Assembly: GCF_017742835.1 (NCBI RefSeq)
Contig: NZ_CP072392.1
Location: 263,559-327,558 of the forward strand
Source: Aquabacter sp. L1I39
GTDB taxonomy: Bacteria; Pseudomonadota; Alphaproteobacteria; Rhizobiales; Xanthobacteraceae
DNA length: 64,000 nucleotides
Direction: 5' to 3'
A program made the translations under genes and the position numbers. Positions 8,851-17,367 of this stretch are shown here, piece after piece. Every line of letters starts with the position of its first letter. Within the stretch, counting starts at the first letter, position 1. The notes under the pieces are model-generated. The model worked only from the letters and a program-made list of their open reading frames with translations. It searched no databases and was not told where the DNA came from.

Positions 8851-9723
8851 ATGAAACACGCTTTGTCGGCCGCCATGGGCGCGGTCATCGCCACGCTCGC
8901 CCTCGCCCCCGTCGCGCAGGCGCAGTCCAGCGATGCAGTGCTCGACCGTATCCGCGCCAAGGGCGCCATCTCCATCGGCTATCGCGACGCCTCCATTCCC
9001 TTCTCCTTCGTGGATGCGCAGGGCAAGCCGCAGGGCTATTCCACCGACATCTGCCTGGAAGTGGCCAATACGGTGAAGACGGCGCTCAACCTGCCCGATC
9101 TTCAGGTGAAGATGGTGCCGGTCAATTTGCAGAACCGCATTCCGCTGGCGGCCAATGGCACCGTGGACATTTCCTGCGAGTCGGCGGTCAATACCATTGC
9201 CCGGCAAAGCCAGGTGGACTTTTCCTATCCCTTCTTCATCTCGCACACCCGCCTTCTGGTGAAGGACAAGTCGGGCATCGGCGAGTTGAAGGACCTGGCC
9301 GGCAAGGTCATCGCCTTGCCCATCAATTCCGTGCCGGAGCGCCTGATCCGGTCGCTCATCGAGAAGGACAAGCTCAACGTCCGCATCGTGCCGGTGAAGG
9401 ACAATGCGGAAGGCTTCCTCGCCCTCTCCACCGATCGCGTGGACGCCTTCGCCACCGACGACATCCTGCTCTTCGGCCTGCGCGGCAAGGCGCCCAATCC
9501 TTCCGACTACAAGGTGGTGGGGGCACCCTTATCTTATGATTACTATGGATTCCTGGTGCAGAAGAACAGCACCGTCTTCCTGTCCCTGGTGAATGCCACC
9601 CTCTCGCGCATGGCCCGCGACGGCCGGCTCCAGGCGCTCTACGCCAAATGGTTCTCGCCCATGGGGGTTCCGCTCTCGCCGGATCTCGAGACCATTTTCA
9701 ATGTCATCGCCATCCCGGAATAG
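8851..9723 (+). CDS. Polar amino-acid ABC transporter, periplasmic binding protein
   Basis: A 290-residue binding protein of the SBP_bac_3 family (glutamate/aspartate/arginine type). The signal peptide is MKHALSA, a hydrophobic core, and AQA cleavage at about residue 25. The mature domain has typical features: GAISIGYRDASIPFSF and GYSTDICLEVANTV at the first ligand contact, and DISCESAVNT in the hinge. The start is preceded by AGAGGGG at good spacing. Two permeases and an ATPase follow immediately, making a complete transporter for an acidic or polar amino acid. Confidence 0.93.
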   Translation: MKHALSAAMGAVIATLALAPVAQAQSSDAVLDRIRAKGAISIGYRDASIPFSFVDAQGKPQGYSTDICLEVANTVKTALNLPDLQVKMVPVNLQNRIPLAANGTVDISCESAVNTIARQSQVDFSYPFFISHTRLLVKDKSGIGELKDLAGKVIALPINSVPERLIRSLIEKDKLNVRIVPVKDNAEGFLALSTDRVDAFATDDILLFGLRGKAPNPSDYKVVGAPLSYDYYGFLVQKNSTVFLSLVNATLSRMARDGRLQALYAKWFSPMGVPLSPDLETIFNVIAIPE

Positions 9724-9766
9724 CGCGTTCCGCCAACGTCTTGCGCCCTCACAGAAGAATGCCGCG

Positions 9767-10498
9767 ATGACCTATTCCTGGAACTGGGGCGTCCTCGTGC
9801 AGGACCCCTATCTGCAATGGCTCGGCTGGGGCCTTGCCCTCACGCTCGCCATCTCGCTGGGCGCGCTGGCCATTGCGCTCTCGGTGGGGACGGCGGTCGG
9901 CATCCTGCGCAGCTCGGAGCGTGCCGTGCTGCGTGCCGCGACGGGCGCCTATATCAGCCTCTTCCGAAACATCCCCCTGCTGCTTCAGATGTTCCTGTGG
10001 TTCTTCGTGGTGCCGGAACTGCTGCCGGAGGGCGCCGGCCGCTGGCTCAAGCGCGATCTTCCCTATCCGGAAATCGTCACCGCCATCATCGCCCTTGGGC
10101 TCTTCACCAGTTCACGCATCGCCGTCCAGGTGAGTGCGGGCATCGATGCGGTGCCGCGTGGCCAGCGCATGGCGGCGAAGGCGGCGGGGCTGTCGCAGCT
10201 CCAGGCCTATCGGCTGGTGCTGCTGCCGCAGGCGCTGCGCATCATCATTCCCCCTTTGACCTCGGAAATCCTGACCATCTTCAAGAACTCGTCGGTGGCC
10301 CTGACCATTGGCGTCTATGAGCTGACCACCCAGACGCAGCAGATCCAAAGCATCACCTATCAGGGTTTCGAGGCCTTCACGGCAGCGACCATCCTCTATC
10401 TGGCCATCGCCATGACGGTCACCGTGATCATGCGGGCCATTGAGCGGGGCGTCGCGCTGCCCGGCACCACGTCAGGGGGTCTCCATGTCCGCTTTTGA
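9767..10498 (+). CDS. Polar amino-acid ABC transporter permease 1 (HisM/GltJ type)
   Basis: A 243-residue permease with about five membrane segments. The EAA loop is QRMAAKAAGLSQLQAYRLVLLPQAL, the interface with the ATPase. The frame is open upstream to 9593, but those codons overlap the binding-protein gene in another frame and are Arg/Ser/Pro-rich. ATG 9767 (MTYSWNWGV) matches the family start. It overlaps the second permease by 14 bp. Confidence 0.92.
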   Translation: MTYSWNWGVLVQDPYLQWLGWGLALTLAISLGALAIALSVGTAVGILRSSERAVLRAATGAYISLFRNIPLLLQMFLWFFVVPELLPEGAGRWLKRDLPYPEIVTAIIALGLFTSSRIAVQVSAGIDAVPRGQRMAAKAAGLSQLQAYRLVLLPQALRIIIPPLTSEILTIFKNSSVALTIGVYELTTQTQQIQSITYQGFEAFTAATILYLAIAMTVTVIMRAIERGVALPGTTSGGLHVRF

Positions 10499-11144
10499 TC
10501 TTGCGCCCATCACCAACTCCCTGCCTTTCTTGCTTCAAGGCCTGGGCCTGAGCATCTTGCTCACCGCCATCGCCATGGGGGGCGGCATCGCCCTCGGGCT
10601 TGTCATTGCGCTGGTGCGGCTGACCCGTGTGCCGGTGCTCGCGCCGCTGGCCGCGCTCTATGTGAACGGCTTCCGAGCGGTTCCGCTGATCCTGGTGATC
10701 TTCTGGTTCTACTTCCTGGTTCCTCTTCTGGTGGGGCGCTCGGTCGGCGCGCTCTATTCGGTGCTCATTGCCTTCGTCATGTTCGAGGGGGCCTATTATT
10801 CGGAGATCATGCGGGCGGGCCTGCAAAGCGTGCGGGTGGGCCAATGGCAGGCGGCCAAGGCCTCGGGGCTCGGCTATCTCCAGACGGTGCGCCTCATCGC
10901 CTTGCCCCAGGCCCTGCGCAACATGGCGCCGCTCATGGTGACCCAGGGCGTGATCCTGTTCCAGGACACCGCGCTCGTCTACGTGGTCTCGCTCCACGAT
11001 TTCATGACGTCCGTCAGTATTGTCGCCAACAATACGAACAGTCCCGTTGAGATGTACGTGTTCGCGGCGGTCGTCTACCTCGCCATCTGCCAGGCCGGCA
11101 ATGCGCTCGCGGGGCGGCTGAAGCGCGCCTCCCGGGCCGCATGA
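10485..11144 (+). CDS. Polar amino-acid ABC transporter permease 2 (HisQ/GltK type)
   Basis: A 219-residue permease with the family start MSAFDLAPI at 10485. The EAA loop reads [22 protein letters not shown]. It begins inside the 3' end of permease 1, with a GGGGG tract just upstream serving as a ribosome-binding site. The two permeases form a heterodimeric channel. Its TGA overlaps the ATG of the next gene (ATGA). Confidence 0.92.
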   Translation: MSAFDLAPITNSLPFLLQGLGLSILLTAIAMGGGIALGLVIALVRLTRVPVLAPLAALYVNGFRAVPLILVIFWFYFLVPLLVGRSVGALYSVLIAFVMFEGAYYSEIMRAGLQSVRVGQWQAAKASGLGYLQTVRLIALPQALRNMAPLMVTQGVILFQDTALVYVVSLHDFMTSVSIVANNTNSPVEMYVFAAVVYLAICQAGNALAGRLKRASRAA

Positions 11145-11926
11145 GGCCGCCTTCCACACACCCTCCAGCCATGGATGTGCCGATGACTTCGCATGAAATG
11201 ATCAAGGTGGAAGGTCTGGGCAAGAGCTTTGGCCCCTTGGAGGTGCTGAAGGATTGCAGCCTCAGCGTGCGGCGGGGTGAGGTGGTGGTCATTTGCGGCC
11301 CATCGGGCTCCGGCAAGAGCACGCTCGTCAAGTGCATCAACGGCATCGAGGCGTTCCAGCGCGGCCAGGTGCTGATCGAGGGCGCGCCGCTGCCCTCCCG
11401 CGGGCGGGCAGCGGCGCGCATGCGGGCGCGGGTGGGCATGGTGTTCCAGCATTTCGAGCTTTATCCGCATTTGACCGTGCTGGAGAATATCTGCCTCGCC
11501 CCGGTCCATGTGCTCAAGCGCCCGCGGGCGGAGGCGCAGGCCAAGGCGCGCGGGCTTCTCGCCCGCGTCGGCCTTGCGGACAAGGAAGCCGCCTATCCCG
11601 CGCAATTGTCCGGCGGCCAGCAGCAGCGCATCGCCATCGTGCGCGCGCTGGCCATGGACCCGGTGGCCATGCTGTTCGACGAGCCCACCTCGGCGCTTGA
11701 TCCGGAAATGATCGGCGAAGTGCTGGCGGTGATGCTGGAACTCGCCCGCGAGGGCATGACCATGATCGTGGTCACCCACGAAATGGGCTTCGCCAAGGCC
11801 GCCGCCGACCGGGTGGTGTTCATGGACAAGGGCGCCATCGTCGAGATCGACGAGACGCAGGCCTTCTTCGCGGCGCCCCGCTCGGAGCGCGCCCGCCTTT
11901 TCCTCTCCCGCGTTTTGGCACATTGA
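11141..11926 (+). CDS. Polar amino-acid ABC transporter ATP-binding protein
   Basis: An ABC ATPase of the GlnQ/HisP group. Walker A is GPSGSGKST, the Q-loop is in [10 protein letters not shown], the signature is [15 protein letters not shown], Walker B is [13 protein letters not shown], and the switch His is in VVTHEMGF. The start at 11141 overlaps the preceding stop as ATGA, suggesting coupled translation. The family's conserved N terminus begins at [12 protein letters not shown] (11183), so the first 14 residues may not be translated. It completes the transporter with the three upstream genes. Confidence 0.92.
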   Translation: MRPPSTHPPAMDVPMTSHEMIKVEGLGKSFGPLEVLKDCSLSVRRGEVVVICGPSGSGKSTLVKCINGIEAFQRGQVLIEGAPLPSRGRAAARMRARVGMVFQHFELYPHLTVLENICLAPVHVLKRPRAEAQAKARGLLARVGLADKEAAYPAQLSGGQQQRIAIVRALAMDPVAMLFDEPTSALDPEMIGEVLAVMLELAREGMTMIVVTHEMGFAKAAADRVVFMDKGAIVEIDETQAFFAAPRSERARLFLSRVLAH

Positions 11927-11927
11927 C

Positions 11928-12932
11928 ATGAACCCCTTTTCCATCCCCACCCGCGACGACATTCTCGATGCCCGCCGCACCCTTGCCGGTGTCGCCGTGG
12001 AAACGCCGCTGCTGCGCTCCGACGCGCTGGACCGGTTGACCGGTGCCCGCGTCCTCCTGAAATGCGAGAATCTCCAGCGCACCGGCGCCTTCAAATTCCG
12101 GGGCGCCTATAATTGCCTGTCGCGGCTGGACCGGGCGGCCTATCCCGGCGGCGTCGTGGCCTATTCCACGGGCAATCATGGCCAGGCGGTCGCCACGGTG
12201 GCGCGGATGCTGGATCTCCCCGCCACCATTGTCATGCCGCAGGACGCCCCTGCGGTGAAGATCGCCAAGGCCCGCGCGGCCGGGGCGCAGATCGTGCTCT
12301 ATGACCGCAATCGCCAGTCGCGTGAGGAGATCGCCGCCGAGATCGCAGGTCGCACCCCGGTTGCGGTGGTTCCGCCCGGCGACCATCGCCACATCATTGC
12401 CGGCCAGGCGACGGTGACGATGGAGAGCATTCACCAGATGGGCGGGTTGGTGCCCGATGTCATCCTGGTCCCGTGCGGTGGGGGCGGGCTGTCCGCCGGG
12501 ACCTGCCTGGCGGTCGAGGCCATGGGCGTGCGGCCTGAGGTCTGGGCGGTGGAGCCGGAGGATTTCGACGACACGCGCCGCTCGCTCGCCAGTGGCATGC
12601 GGGAGGTGAATGCCGCCCTGTCCGGCTCGCTCTGCGATGCTCTCTTGGCCCCGATACCCGCCGAACTGCCGTTCTCCATCACCCAGCGCCGCCTCGCCGG
12701 GGCGCTGACGGCCTCGGACGTCGATGTGCTGCGGGCCATCCGCTTTGCTTATGAGGAATTGCGGCTGGTTACTGAACCGGGGGGGATCATCGCGCTCGCT
12801 GCCTTGCTGGCCGATCCGGCCCGCCCGCGCGGGAAGACCGCCCTCATCATTATCTCCGGCGGCAATGTGGATCCCGCCGTGTTCAAGACCGCTCTCGATC
12901 TTGACCTCGCCCCCCTGGGCTCGGCCGCCTAA
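11928..12932 (+). CDS. Threonine/serine dehydratase-like PLP enzyme (possible hydroxyaspartate ammonia-lyase)
   Basis: A 334-residue fold-type II PLP enzyme. The PLP lysine is in GAFKFRGAYN (Ser-x-Lys-region equivalent), the substrate loop is YSTGNHGQAVA, and the phosphate-binding glycine loop is PCGGGGLSAG. This single-domain form without a regulatory ACT domain matches catabolic threonine dehydratases, serine racemases and threo-3-hydroxyaspartate dehydratases. The reaction is beta-elimination of water from a hydroxy-amino acid, giving an unstable enamine/imine. It starts one base after the ATPase stop. The RidA gene three places on is consistent with enamine release by this enzyme. Confidence 0.88.
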   Translation: MNPFSIPTRDDILDARRTLAGVAVETPLLRSDALDRLTGARVLLKCENLQRTGAFKFRGAYNCLSRLDRAAYPGGVVAYSTGNHGQAVATVARMLDLPATIVMPQDAPAVKIAKARAAGAQIVLYDRNRQSREEIAAEIAGRTPVAVVPPGDHRHIIAGQATVTMESIHQMGGLVPDVILVPCGGGGLSAGTCLAVEAMGVRPEVWAVEPEDFDDTRRSLASGMREVNAALSGSLCDALLAPIPAELPFSITQRRLAGALTASDVDVLRAIRFAYEELRLVTEPGGIIALAALLADPARPRGKTALIIISGGNVDPAVFKTALDLDLAPLGSAA

Positions 12933-12980
12933 GCGCCGGATCTCACCGATTTCTCATTCTGTTGCATCAAGGACACCTCT

Positions 12981-14192
12981 ATGCCTTCCGCCTTCGACAG
13001 GTTCGCCGCCCTTGCCACCGACAGTGCCCCCGGCCAGGAGGTCCGCCAGAGCACGGGAGACGTGGGGGCGCTCATGCGCGGCGAGCCGATGGCCGGCCCG
13101 TTGGTGGACTTCTCCCATGGCGACGTGGACGCCTTCACTCCGGCGCCGGGTGCGCTGGAGGCCTTCTCCCAGGCCGTGGAAGCGGGGGGACGGCAGGCCT
13201 ATACGGAGTATCGCGGGGCGGCGGACATTCGCGCGGCGCTTGCTGAAAGGCTCGCCGTCTTCACCGGGGCGCCGGTTTCGCCCGATGCCGGCACCATCGT
13301 GACGCCGGGCACCCAGGGCGCGCTCTTCCTGGCACTTGGGGCGCTGGTGGCGCCCGGCGACAAGGTTGCCATCGTGCAGCCCGATTATTTCGCCAACCGC
13401 AAAATCGTCCAGTTTCTGGGCGGGGTGCCGGTTCCCGTGCCCATGGACTATCTGGGCACGTCCACAGAGGCCGGCCTTGAACTGGATCGTCTGCGGGATG
13501 TGTTCGCGGCGGGGGCGAAGGTTTTCCTGTTCTCCAATCCTAACAATCCCACCGGCGTCGTCTATTCCGCCCGCGAAATCCGAGCCATCGCCGACCTTGC
13601 GGGGCAGTTCGACGTGACCGTGGTTGCCGATCAGCTCTATTCCCGCCTGCTCTATGATGGCGAGACCTATACGCATCTGCGGGCCTGTGGCCTTGCGGAC
13701 GAGCGGGTGGTGACCATTATGGGGCCGTCGAAGACGGAGTCGCTCTCTGGCTACCGCCTCGGAATCGCGTTCGGTGCGCCCTCCATCATTGATCGCATGG
13801 AGAAGCTGCAGGCCATCGTCTCCCTGCGGGCCGCGGGCTACAATCAGGCGGTGCTGCGCACTTGGTTCTGCGAGCCAGAGGGCTGGATGGCGAACCGCAT
13901 CCGTCTGCACCAGGCCGTCCGGGATGATATGCTCCAGCTGTTCCGGGCTGGGGGGCTCCCCACGCGCACCCCGAAGGCCGGGAGCTATCTCTTCCCCACC
14001 TTGCCGGACCTCGCGGTCAGCCTCTCCGACTTCGTGCGCCTGTTGCGCCACCAGGCACAGGTGATCGTCACGCCGGGCACGGAGTTCGGCCCGCACGACC
14101 ACAGCATTCGCCTCAATTTCTCCCAGGGCCACGCATCGGCCGTGGCCGCCGCCCGGCGGATCGTGGCCATGGCACAGCTGTATCGCAGGTGA
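12981..14192 (+). CDS. PLP-dependent aminotransferase class I/II
   Basis: A 403-residue fold-type I aminotransferase. The conserved NPNNPTG motif (FSNPNNPTGVVYSA), the VVADQLYSRL strand with the PLP-ring Asp, and the Schiff-base Lys in GPSKTESLSGYRLG are all present, with Arg in IRLNFS near the C terminus as the carboxylate-binding residue. AAGGA lies eight bases before the ATG. It follows the dehydratase by 48 bp in the same operon and probably moves the amino group of the imported amino acid or its product to a 2-oxo acid. The specific pair is unknown. Confidence 0.9.
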   Translation: MPSAFDRFAALATDSAPGQEVRQSTGDVGALMRGEPMAGPLVDFSHGDVDAFTPAPGALEAFSQAVEAGGRQAYTEYRGAADIRAALAERLAVFTGAPVSPDAGTIVTPGTQGALFLALGALVAPGDKVAIVQPDYFANRKIVQFLGGVPVPVPMDYLGTSTEAGLELDRLRDVFAAGAKVFLFSNPNNPTGVVYSAREIRAIADLAGQFDVTVVADQLYSRLLYDGETYTHLRACGLADERVVTIMGPSKTESLSGYRLGIAFGAPSIIDRMEKLQAIVSLRAAGYNQAVLRTWFCEPEGWMANRIRLHQAVRDDMLQLFRAGGLPTRTPKAGSYLFPTLPDLAVSLSDFVRLLRHQAQVIVTPGTEFGPHDHSIRLNFSQGHASAVAAARRIVAMAQLYRR

Positions 14193-14196
14193 CGAC

Positions 14197-14661
14197 ATGC
14201 CATTGGACCCCGCGACTGGCGCATGTCCCGTGCGCCAGCCCAGCCCACCTCCGCCCCAGGGGCTTTATGTTCCCGCCCGGCGTCACAACGACCTCGTCTT
14301 CGTCTCCGGCATGACGCCGAGGCGAAACGGCGTGCTCCTCCATGCGGGGCAGGTTGCCGCCGATGCGCCTGCCGAGCTTTATGAAGAGGCCGTGCGGCTT
14401 GCCACAGGCAATGCCCTTCAGGCCGCTGAGACGCAGCTTAGGAGCGCAGAACGGATTGCGTCCGTGGTGAGCCTGACGGTGTATGTCAACGCCCCGCCGG
14501 GTTTTACGCGCCATTCCCAGATCGCGGATATTGCCTCGCGTCATATCCAAGACCGCCTCCCCGCAGTCTTGCCGAGCCGCGCCGCCATTGGTGTCGCGTC
14601 CTTGCCGGGAAATGCAGTGGTGGAAATTTCAATGATTGCGAGTGTGTCTTCAGGCGATTGA
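14197..14661 (+). CDS. RidA (YjgF/YER057c) family enamine/imine deaminase
   Basis: A 154-residue RidA-like protein. The conserved pattern is visible: LVFVSGMTP near the N terminus and the catalytic Arg in PSRAAIGVASLPGNAVVEI near the C terminus. RidA proteins hydrolyse reactive 2-aminoacrylate-like intermediates released by PLP dehydratases, so its place after a dehydratase and aminotransferase is meaningful. AGGTGA is four bases before the ATG, and the gene starts 4 bp after the aminotransferase stop. It is the last gene of the operon. Confidence 0.9.
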   Translation: MPLDPATGACPVRQPSPPPPQGLYVPARRHNDLVFVSGMTPRRNGVLLHAGQVAADAPAELYEEAVRLATGNALQAAETQLRSAERIASVVSLTVYVNAPPGFTRHSQIADIASRHIQDRLPAVLPSRAAIGVASLPGNAVVEISMIASVSSGD

Positions 14662-14795
14662 GGTAGAAATCAATTCAAATGGAACGCCGTCAAAGGAACC
14701 ATGGTTTTTATCATGGCTATACCCGGCCGGTGACGAGGCACTGAACGGCCACCCGTCCCCGACCTCCCAGGACGCGCCTTCCGCTAGAGCGCGAT

Positions 14796-14822
14796 CCCAT
14801 CAGATTGAATCAATCTGATGGG
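14796..14822. repeat. Intergenic palindrome 1, 13-bp arms
   Basis: CCCATCAGATTGA and its exact reverse complement flank one A. Outside the arms, CTAGAG on the left and CTCTAA on the right extend the symmetry. This looks like a dispersed alphaproteobacterial palindromic element. Confidence 0.65.
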
Positions 14823-14860
14823 TGAATCCCCCTCTAACCCATTGATAGAGAATGCGTGAT

Positions 14861-14889
14861 CCGATCAGATGGCGATGCCATCTGATCGG
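14861..14889. repeat. Intergenic palindrome 2, 13-bp arms
   Basis: CCGATCAGATGGC and its reverse complement flank GAT. TAGAG to the left and CTCTA to the right extend the dyad. It shares the core GATCAGAT/ATCTGAT with palindrome 1 (CATCAGAT there), so the two are members of one repeat family. Confidence 0.65.
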
Positions 14890-14926
14890 CGCATGCTCTA
14901 AGGCGCCACTCTGAACCGCATGCTTG

Positions 14927-15243
14927 AGCGGCTCCAGCCGCAACCGCCTCTCCCGCGGCATGGGCGACGCCACCCTGGTGTTCTGTGCCGACACGTCACG
15001 GACCGTGAACGAGGAGGGAGCGCAGGCGGCGGAGAGTTGGTTCGCAACCTTCATCGAGCCGCCGGATGACGCAGATGAGGCCCGCAAGGAGCGCCTGGGG
15101 CTGGAACAGATGCCGGAGGGGCGCCCGGTGGAGGATCTCGATCCACGCCTGTGCGCGGGCACGCGCTTCCACATGCTCGGCCTTGCCCCCAATGCGGCGC
15201 GCCTGTCCGTGCGCTACTGGATGACGGACGATGTCGGCGCCTT
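14927..15243 (+). pseudogene. Fragment of type I-C CRISPR gene cas8c (csd1)
   Basis: An isolated run of about 105 codons resembles the central part of Csd1/Cas8c, the large subunit of type I-C Cascade. It starts with SRNRLSRGMGDATLVFCAD (family SRNR-x-x-x-GDATVVFWAE), continues through a variable acidic stretch, and ends with TRFHMLGLAPNAARLSVRYW, a family hallmark. Nothing before or after belongs to the gene: the left side is the palindrome region and the right side is antisense integrase sequence. No other cas gene or repeat array is visible in the window. It is a dead relic. Confidence 0.75.
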
Positions 15244-15432
15244 CCCGGCGCGCCTCGCCGCATCCAACACGGCCTCAATGCGGCCCCTGGCGCGGGAAGC
15301 TGTCTCGTTTTTTCCCGCCCAGATGGGCGTCAGGACCGCGAGCACGTCCTCAATGCTGACTTGGTCCAACGCGTTGTCACGGATGGCCGCGTTGGTGGCG
15401 ACGGTCCGGGCGTTGAGTCTGTTGAATTTCAT
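15214..15432 (-). pseudogene. Internally deleted tyrosine integrase (relic of a second copy)
   Basis: The N-terminal MKFNRLNARTVAT is nearly identical to the start of the intact integrase at 27661-28914. It then jumps directly to AIRDNALDQVSIEDVLAVLTP, which corresponds to residue 151 onward of that protein, so about 136 codons are deleted in frame. Similarity ends near codon 195, at the cas8c fragment. The upstream non-coding region to 15574 is also similar (about 90%) to that of the intact copy. All catalytic residues are missing. Confidence 0.85.
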
Positions 15433-15563
15433 GCGGATTGCTAGCGGCGCGGAGCTAGGCGTGATTGCTCCTAGCCCTAGACCTAGACCTTTTGGAGATG
15501 CTCTGCGAAACGGAATCCAGGAACTTCAACGCTTTTGAAAGGGTGCGGGAACGTCTGGAACAG

Positions 15564-15574
15564 GTAATTGGCGG
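15564..15574. repeat. Degraded attachment-site relic
   Basis: GTAATTGGCGG is identical to the sequence spanning the tRNA-Ser 3' end at 29078-29088. Similarity to the tRNA stops right after it. It marks the outer end of the integrase relic and probably an old att site. Confidence 0.5.
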
Positions 15575-15657
15575 GCCGCGACCGATGAAACGGAGAACTA
15601 TATCTACGCTGTAACCCTCTAAAATGATGGGTGAATATCGGCCGGTTCCGCCGCAGC

Positions 15658-16014
15658 TCACATCGCTCGCGGTATGGCCGCTTTGAGCTTGTGGCCGACT
15701 TCGACGATGGCATCCAACGCTGGCACCAGTTCCTCGCCGAGCGGTGTCAGGGCGTATTCCACCGAAGGCGGTGTCGTTGGCTGGATGGTGCGCGTGATGA
15801 CGCGACGGCTTTCCAGTTCACGAAGCCTTTGCGATAGCACTTTGGCCGAAATCGGCGGGATGTCGAGGCGCAACTCGTTGAATCGCCGTGGCCCAGCGCG
15901 CAGGTGCCAGATCACATTCGGCGCCCAGGCGCCAGCGATGATCGCCATGCACTCGGTCAGAGCGCATGTCTCTGGTGGCGGCGCGCTGCGGTTTCTGCGG
16001 ACTTTGAGGCTCAT
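15658..16014 (-). CDS. HxlR-family transcriptional regulator
   Basis: A 118-residue winged-helix regulator with the HxlR pattern: CALTECMAIIAGAWAPNVIWHL (N-terminal helix with Cys), GPRRFNELRLDIPPISAKVLSQRLRELE (recognition helix), and VEYALTPLGEELVPALDAI. HxlR proteins often sense electrophiles through a Cys. It is divergent from the GST-led operon at 16132, and the palindrome at 16041-16055 lies between them. Confidence 0.92.
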   Translation of the reverse strand: MSLKVRRNRSAPPPETCALTECMAIIAGAWAPNVIWHLRAGPRRFNELRLDIPPISAKVLSQRLRELESRRVITRTIQPTTPPSVEYALTPLGEELVPALDAIVEVGHKLKAAIPRAM

Positions 16015-16025
16015 GCTCCCGACCC

Positions 16026-16059
16026 GGTTACTGCGCGGAAACTCGAATATCGAGTAACC
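16026..16059. promoter_or_regulatory. Nested inverted repeats, probable HxlR operator
   Basis: An outer pair, GGTTACT (16026-16032) and AGTAACC (16053-16059), encloses an inner palindrome ACTCGA-ATA-TCGAGT at 16041-16055. The site lies between the divergent HxlR gene and the GST operon, where an autoregulating HxlR dimer would bind. Confidence 0.6.
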
Positions 16060-16131
16060 AATAGAAACTTGGTTGGCAAGGGTAACTTGGCTGAATAACG
16101 TCCGGCCATCCCCGCAACCAAGGAGGCTTCC

Positions 16132-16761
16132 ATGCGGCTCTACTTCAAACCCGGTGCTTGTTCGCTGTCGTCGCGGATCGCGCTCACCGAGATCGGCCTA
16201 GCTTACGATACCAGCAAGGTCGACACTGAAACCGGCCTGACCGAAACCGGCGCCGACTATCGCGCCGTCAATCCCAAAGGCTATGTGCCGGCTCTCGAAC
16301 TGGACGGCGGCGCCATTCTTACCGAGAACCCGGCCATCCTCCAGTTCCTCGCCGATACCCATCCCCAAGCAGGTCTCGCGCCTGCCTACGGCACCCTGGA
16401 GCGGGCACGCTTGCAGGAATGGCTCAACTTCACCTCGTCCGAGCTGCATAAGGCGTTCGGCCCCTATTTCCGGGGGCGCCCGCTCGAAGAGGCGGAAAAA
16501 CGACCGGTCGAATTGCGTTTGGCCCGGCGCGTGGCAGATGTGGAGCGCGGCCTTGCCGATGGCAGGGACTTTATCCTTGGCGAGGGGTTCACCGTGGCGG
16601 ACGCCTATCTGTTCGTCGTCTTGAACTGGTCGGGCTTCATCGGGTTTGATCTCGCCCGCTGGCCGCATGTGGCGGCCTATGTGGCGCGTATCGCGGCCCG
16701 GCCCTCTGTCCGCAATGCCATGCGTCAGGAAGGGCTTGTTGCTAACGAGGCTGTGGCATGA
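16132..16761 (+). CDS. Glutathione S-transferase, beta-class-like
   Basis: A 209-residue cytosolic GST. The start MRLYFKPGACSLSSRIAL is typical of bacterial beta-class enzymes, where the Cys near position 10 contacts glutathione. NPKGYVPAL carries the cis-Pro of the thioredoxin fold, and TENPAILQFLAD carries the gamma-glutamyl-binding residue. AAGGAGG is five bases before the ATG. Its last codons overlap the next gene (ATGA). It probably conjugates glutathione to an electrophilic compound sensed by the HxlR protein. Confidence 0.93.
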   Translation: MRLYFKPGACSLSSRIALTEIGLAYDTSKVDTETGLTETGADYRAVNPKGYVPALELDGGAILTENPAILQFLADTHPQAGLAPAYGTLERARLQEWLNFTSSELHKAFGPYFRGRPLEEAEKRPVELRLARRVADVERGLADGRDFILGEGFTVADAYLFVVLNWSGFIGFDLARWPHVAAYVARIAARPSVRNAMRQEGLVANEAVA

Positions 16762-17135
16762 CCCCGGCCTTGAACGACATCTGCGAGGTCCTTCAGGACT
16801 ATTTCGACGCGCTCTATTTCTGCGACGTCGACAAGCTTCAAAACGTCTTTCACCCCAAAGCGATCTACGCCACCGCTGACGAGACGCCGCTGCTCTATCG
16901 CACCATGGAAGACTATGTGCCGGTCATCGCTGCGCGCCAGTCGCCGGCCTCGCGCAACGAGATACGGCGCGATCATATAGACGCCATCGATCTGGCGGGC
17001 GAAAATACCGCGCTCGCCCGCGTGCGCTGCTCGATAGGCCAGCGCGACTTCGTCGATTTCCTCACCCTGGTGCGCACGGATGGCCGGTGGCGGATCATCG
17101 CCAAGGTCTTTCAGATCATCGAACGCCAGCAATAG
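16758..17135 (+). CDS. NTF2-like (SnoaL/lumazine-binding-like) protein
   Basis: A 125-residue protein of the cone-shaped NTF2-like fold: an N-terminal helix (VLQDYFDALYFCDVDKLQNVFHPKA), then beta strands ending DGRWRIIAKVFQ, the classical 'DGRWRI' end. Such proteins bind small hydrophobic ligands and some are isomerases or dehydratases. Coupled to the GST by a 4-bp ATGA overlap. Confidence 0.85.
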   Translation: MTPALNDICEVLQDYFDALYFCDVDKLQNVFHPKAIYATADETPLLYRTMEDYVPVIAARQSPASRNEIRRDHIDAIDLAGENTALARVRCSIGQRDFVDFLTLVRTDGRWRIIAKVFQIIERQQ

Positions 17136-17147
17136 GGATCGACCGAC

Positions 17148-17360
17148 ATGCCGTATGTGAACATCAAGATCACGCGCGAAGGCGCGACGCCGGAACAGAA
17201 GGCCGAACTCATCAGGGGCGTGACCGACTTTCTGGTGAAAGTGCTGCGCAAGAACCCGGCCACTACCTTCGTCGTGACCGACGAGGTCGAGATGGAGGAT
17301 TGGGGAGTCGGTGGCCTTCCCGTCGCGGAATACCGGAAAACGCTCGGCAAGTCGTCGTGA
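17148..17360 (+). CDS. Tautomerase of the 4-oxalocrotonate family
   Basis: A 70-residue protein starting MPYVNIKITREGATPEQKAEL. After removal of Met the N-terminal Pro is the general base of 4-oxalocrotonate-type tautomerases. The length fits the family (about 62-75). It lies 12 bp after the NTF2-like gene and 7 bp before the monooxygenase start, in one operon. Confidence 0.92.
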   Translation: MPYVNIKITREGATPEQKAELIRGVTDFLVKVLRKNPATTFVVTDEVEMEDWGVGGLPVAEYRKTLGKSS

Positions 17361-17367
17361 GGTTCCG

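Larger units (their letters stand above)
14662..14926. other. Non-coding stretch with two palindromic repeats
   Basis: The interval contains no credible gene. It holds the two long palindromes at 14796-14822 and 14861-14889 and marks the left edge of the accessory region. Confidence 0.5.

Noticed and set aside
14927..15538. A single 204-codon hypothetical gene
   Set aside because: The open frame is a chance fusion: the first half is cas8c sense sequence, the second half is antisense integrase sequence.
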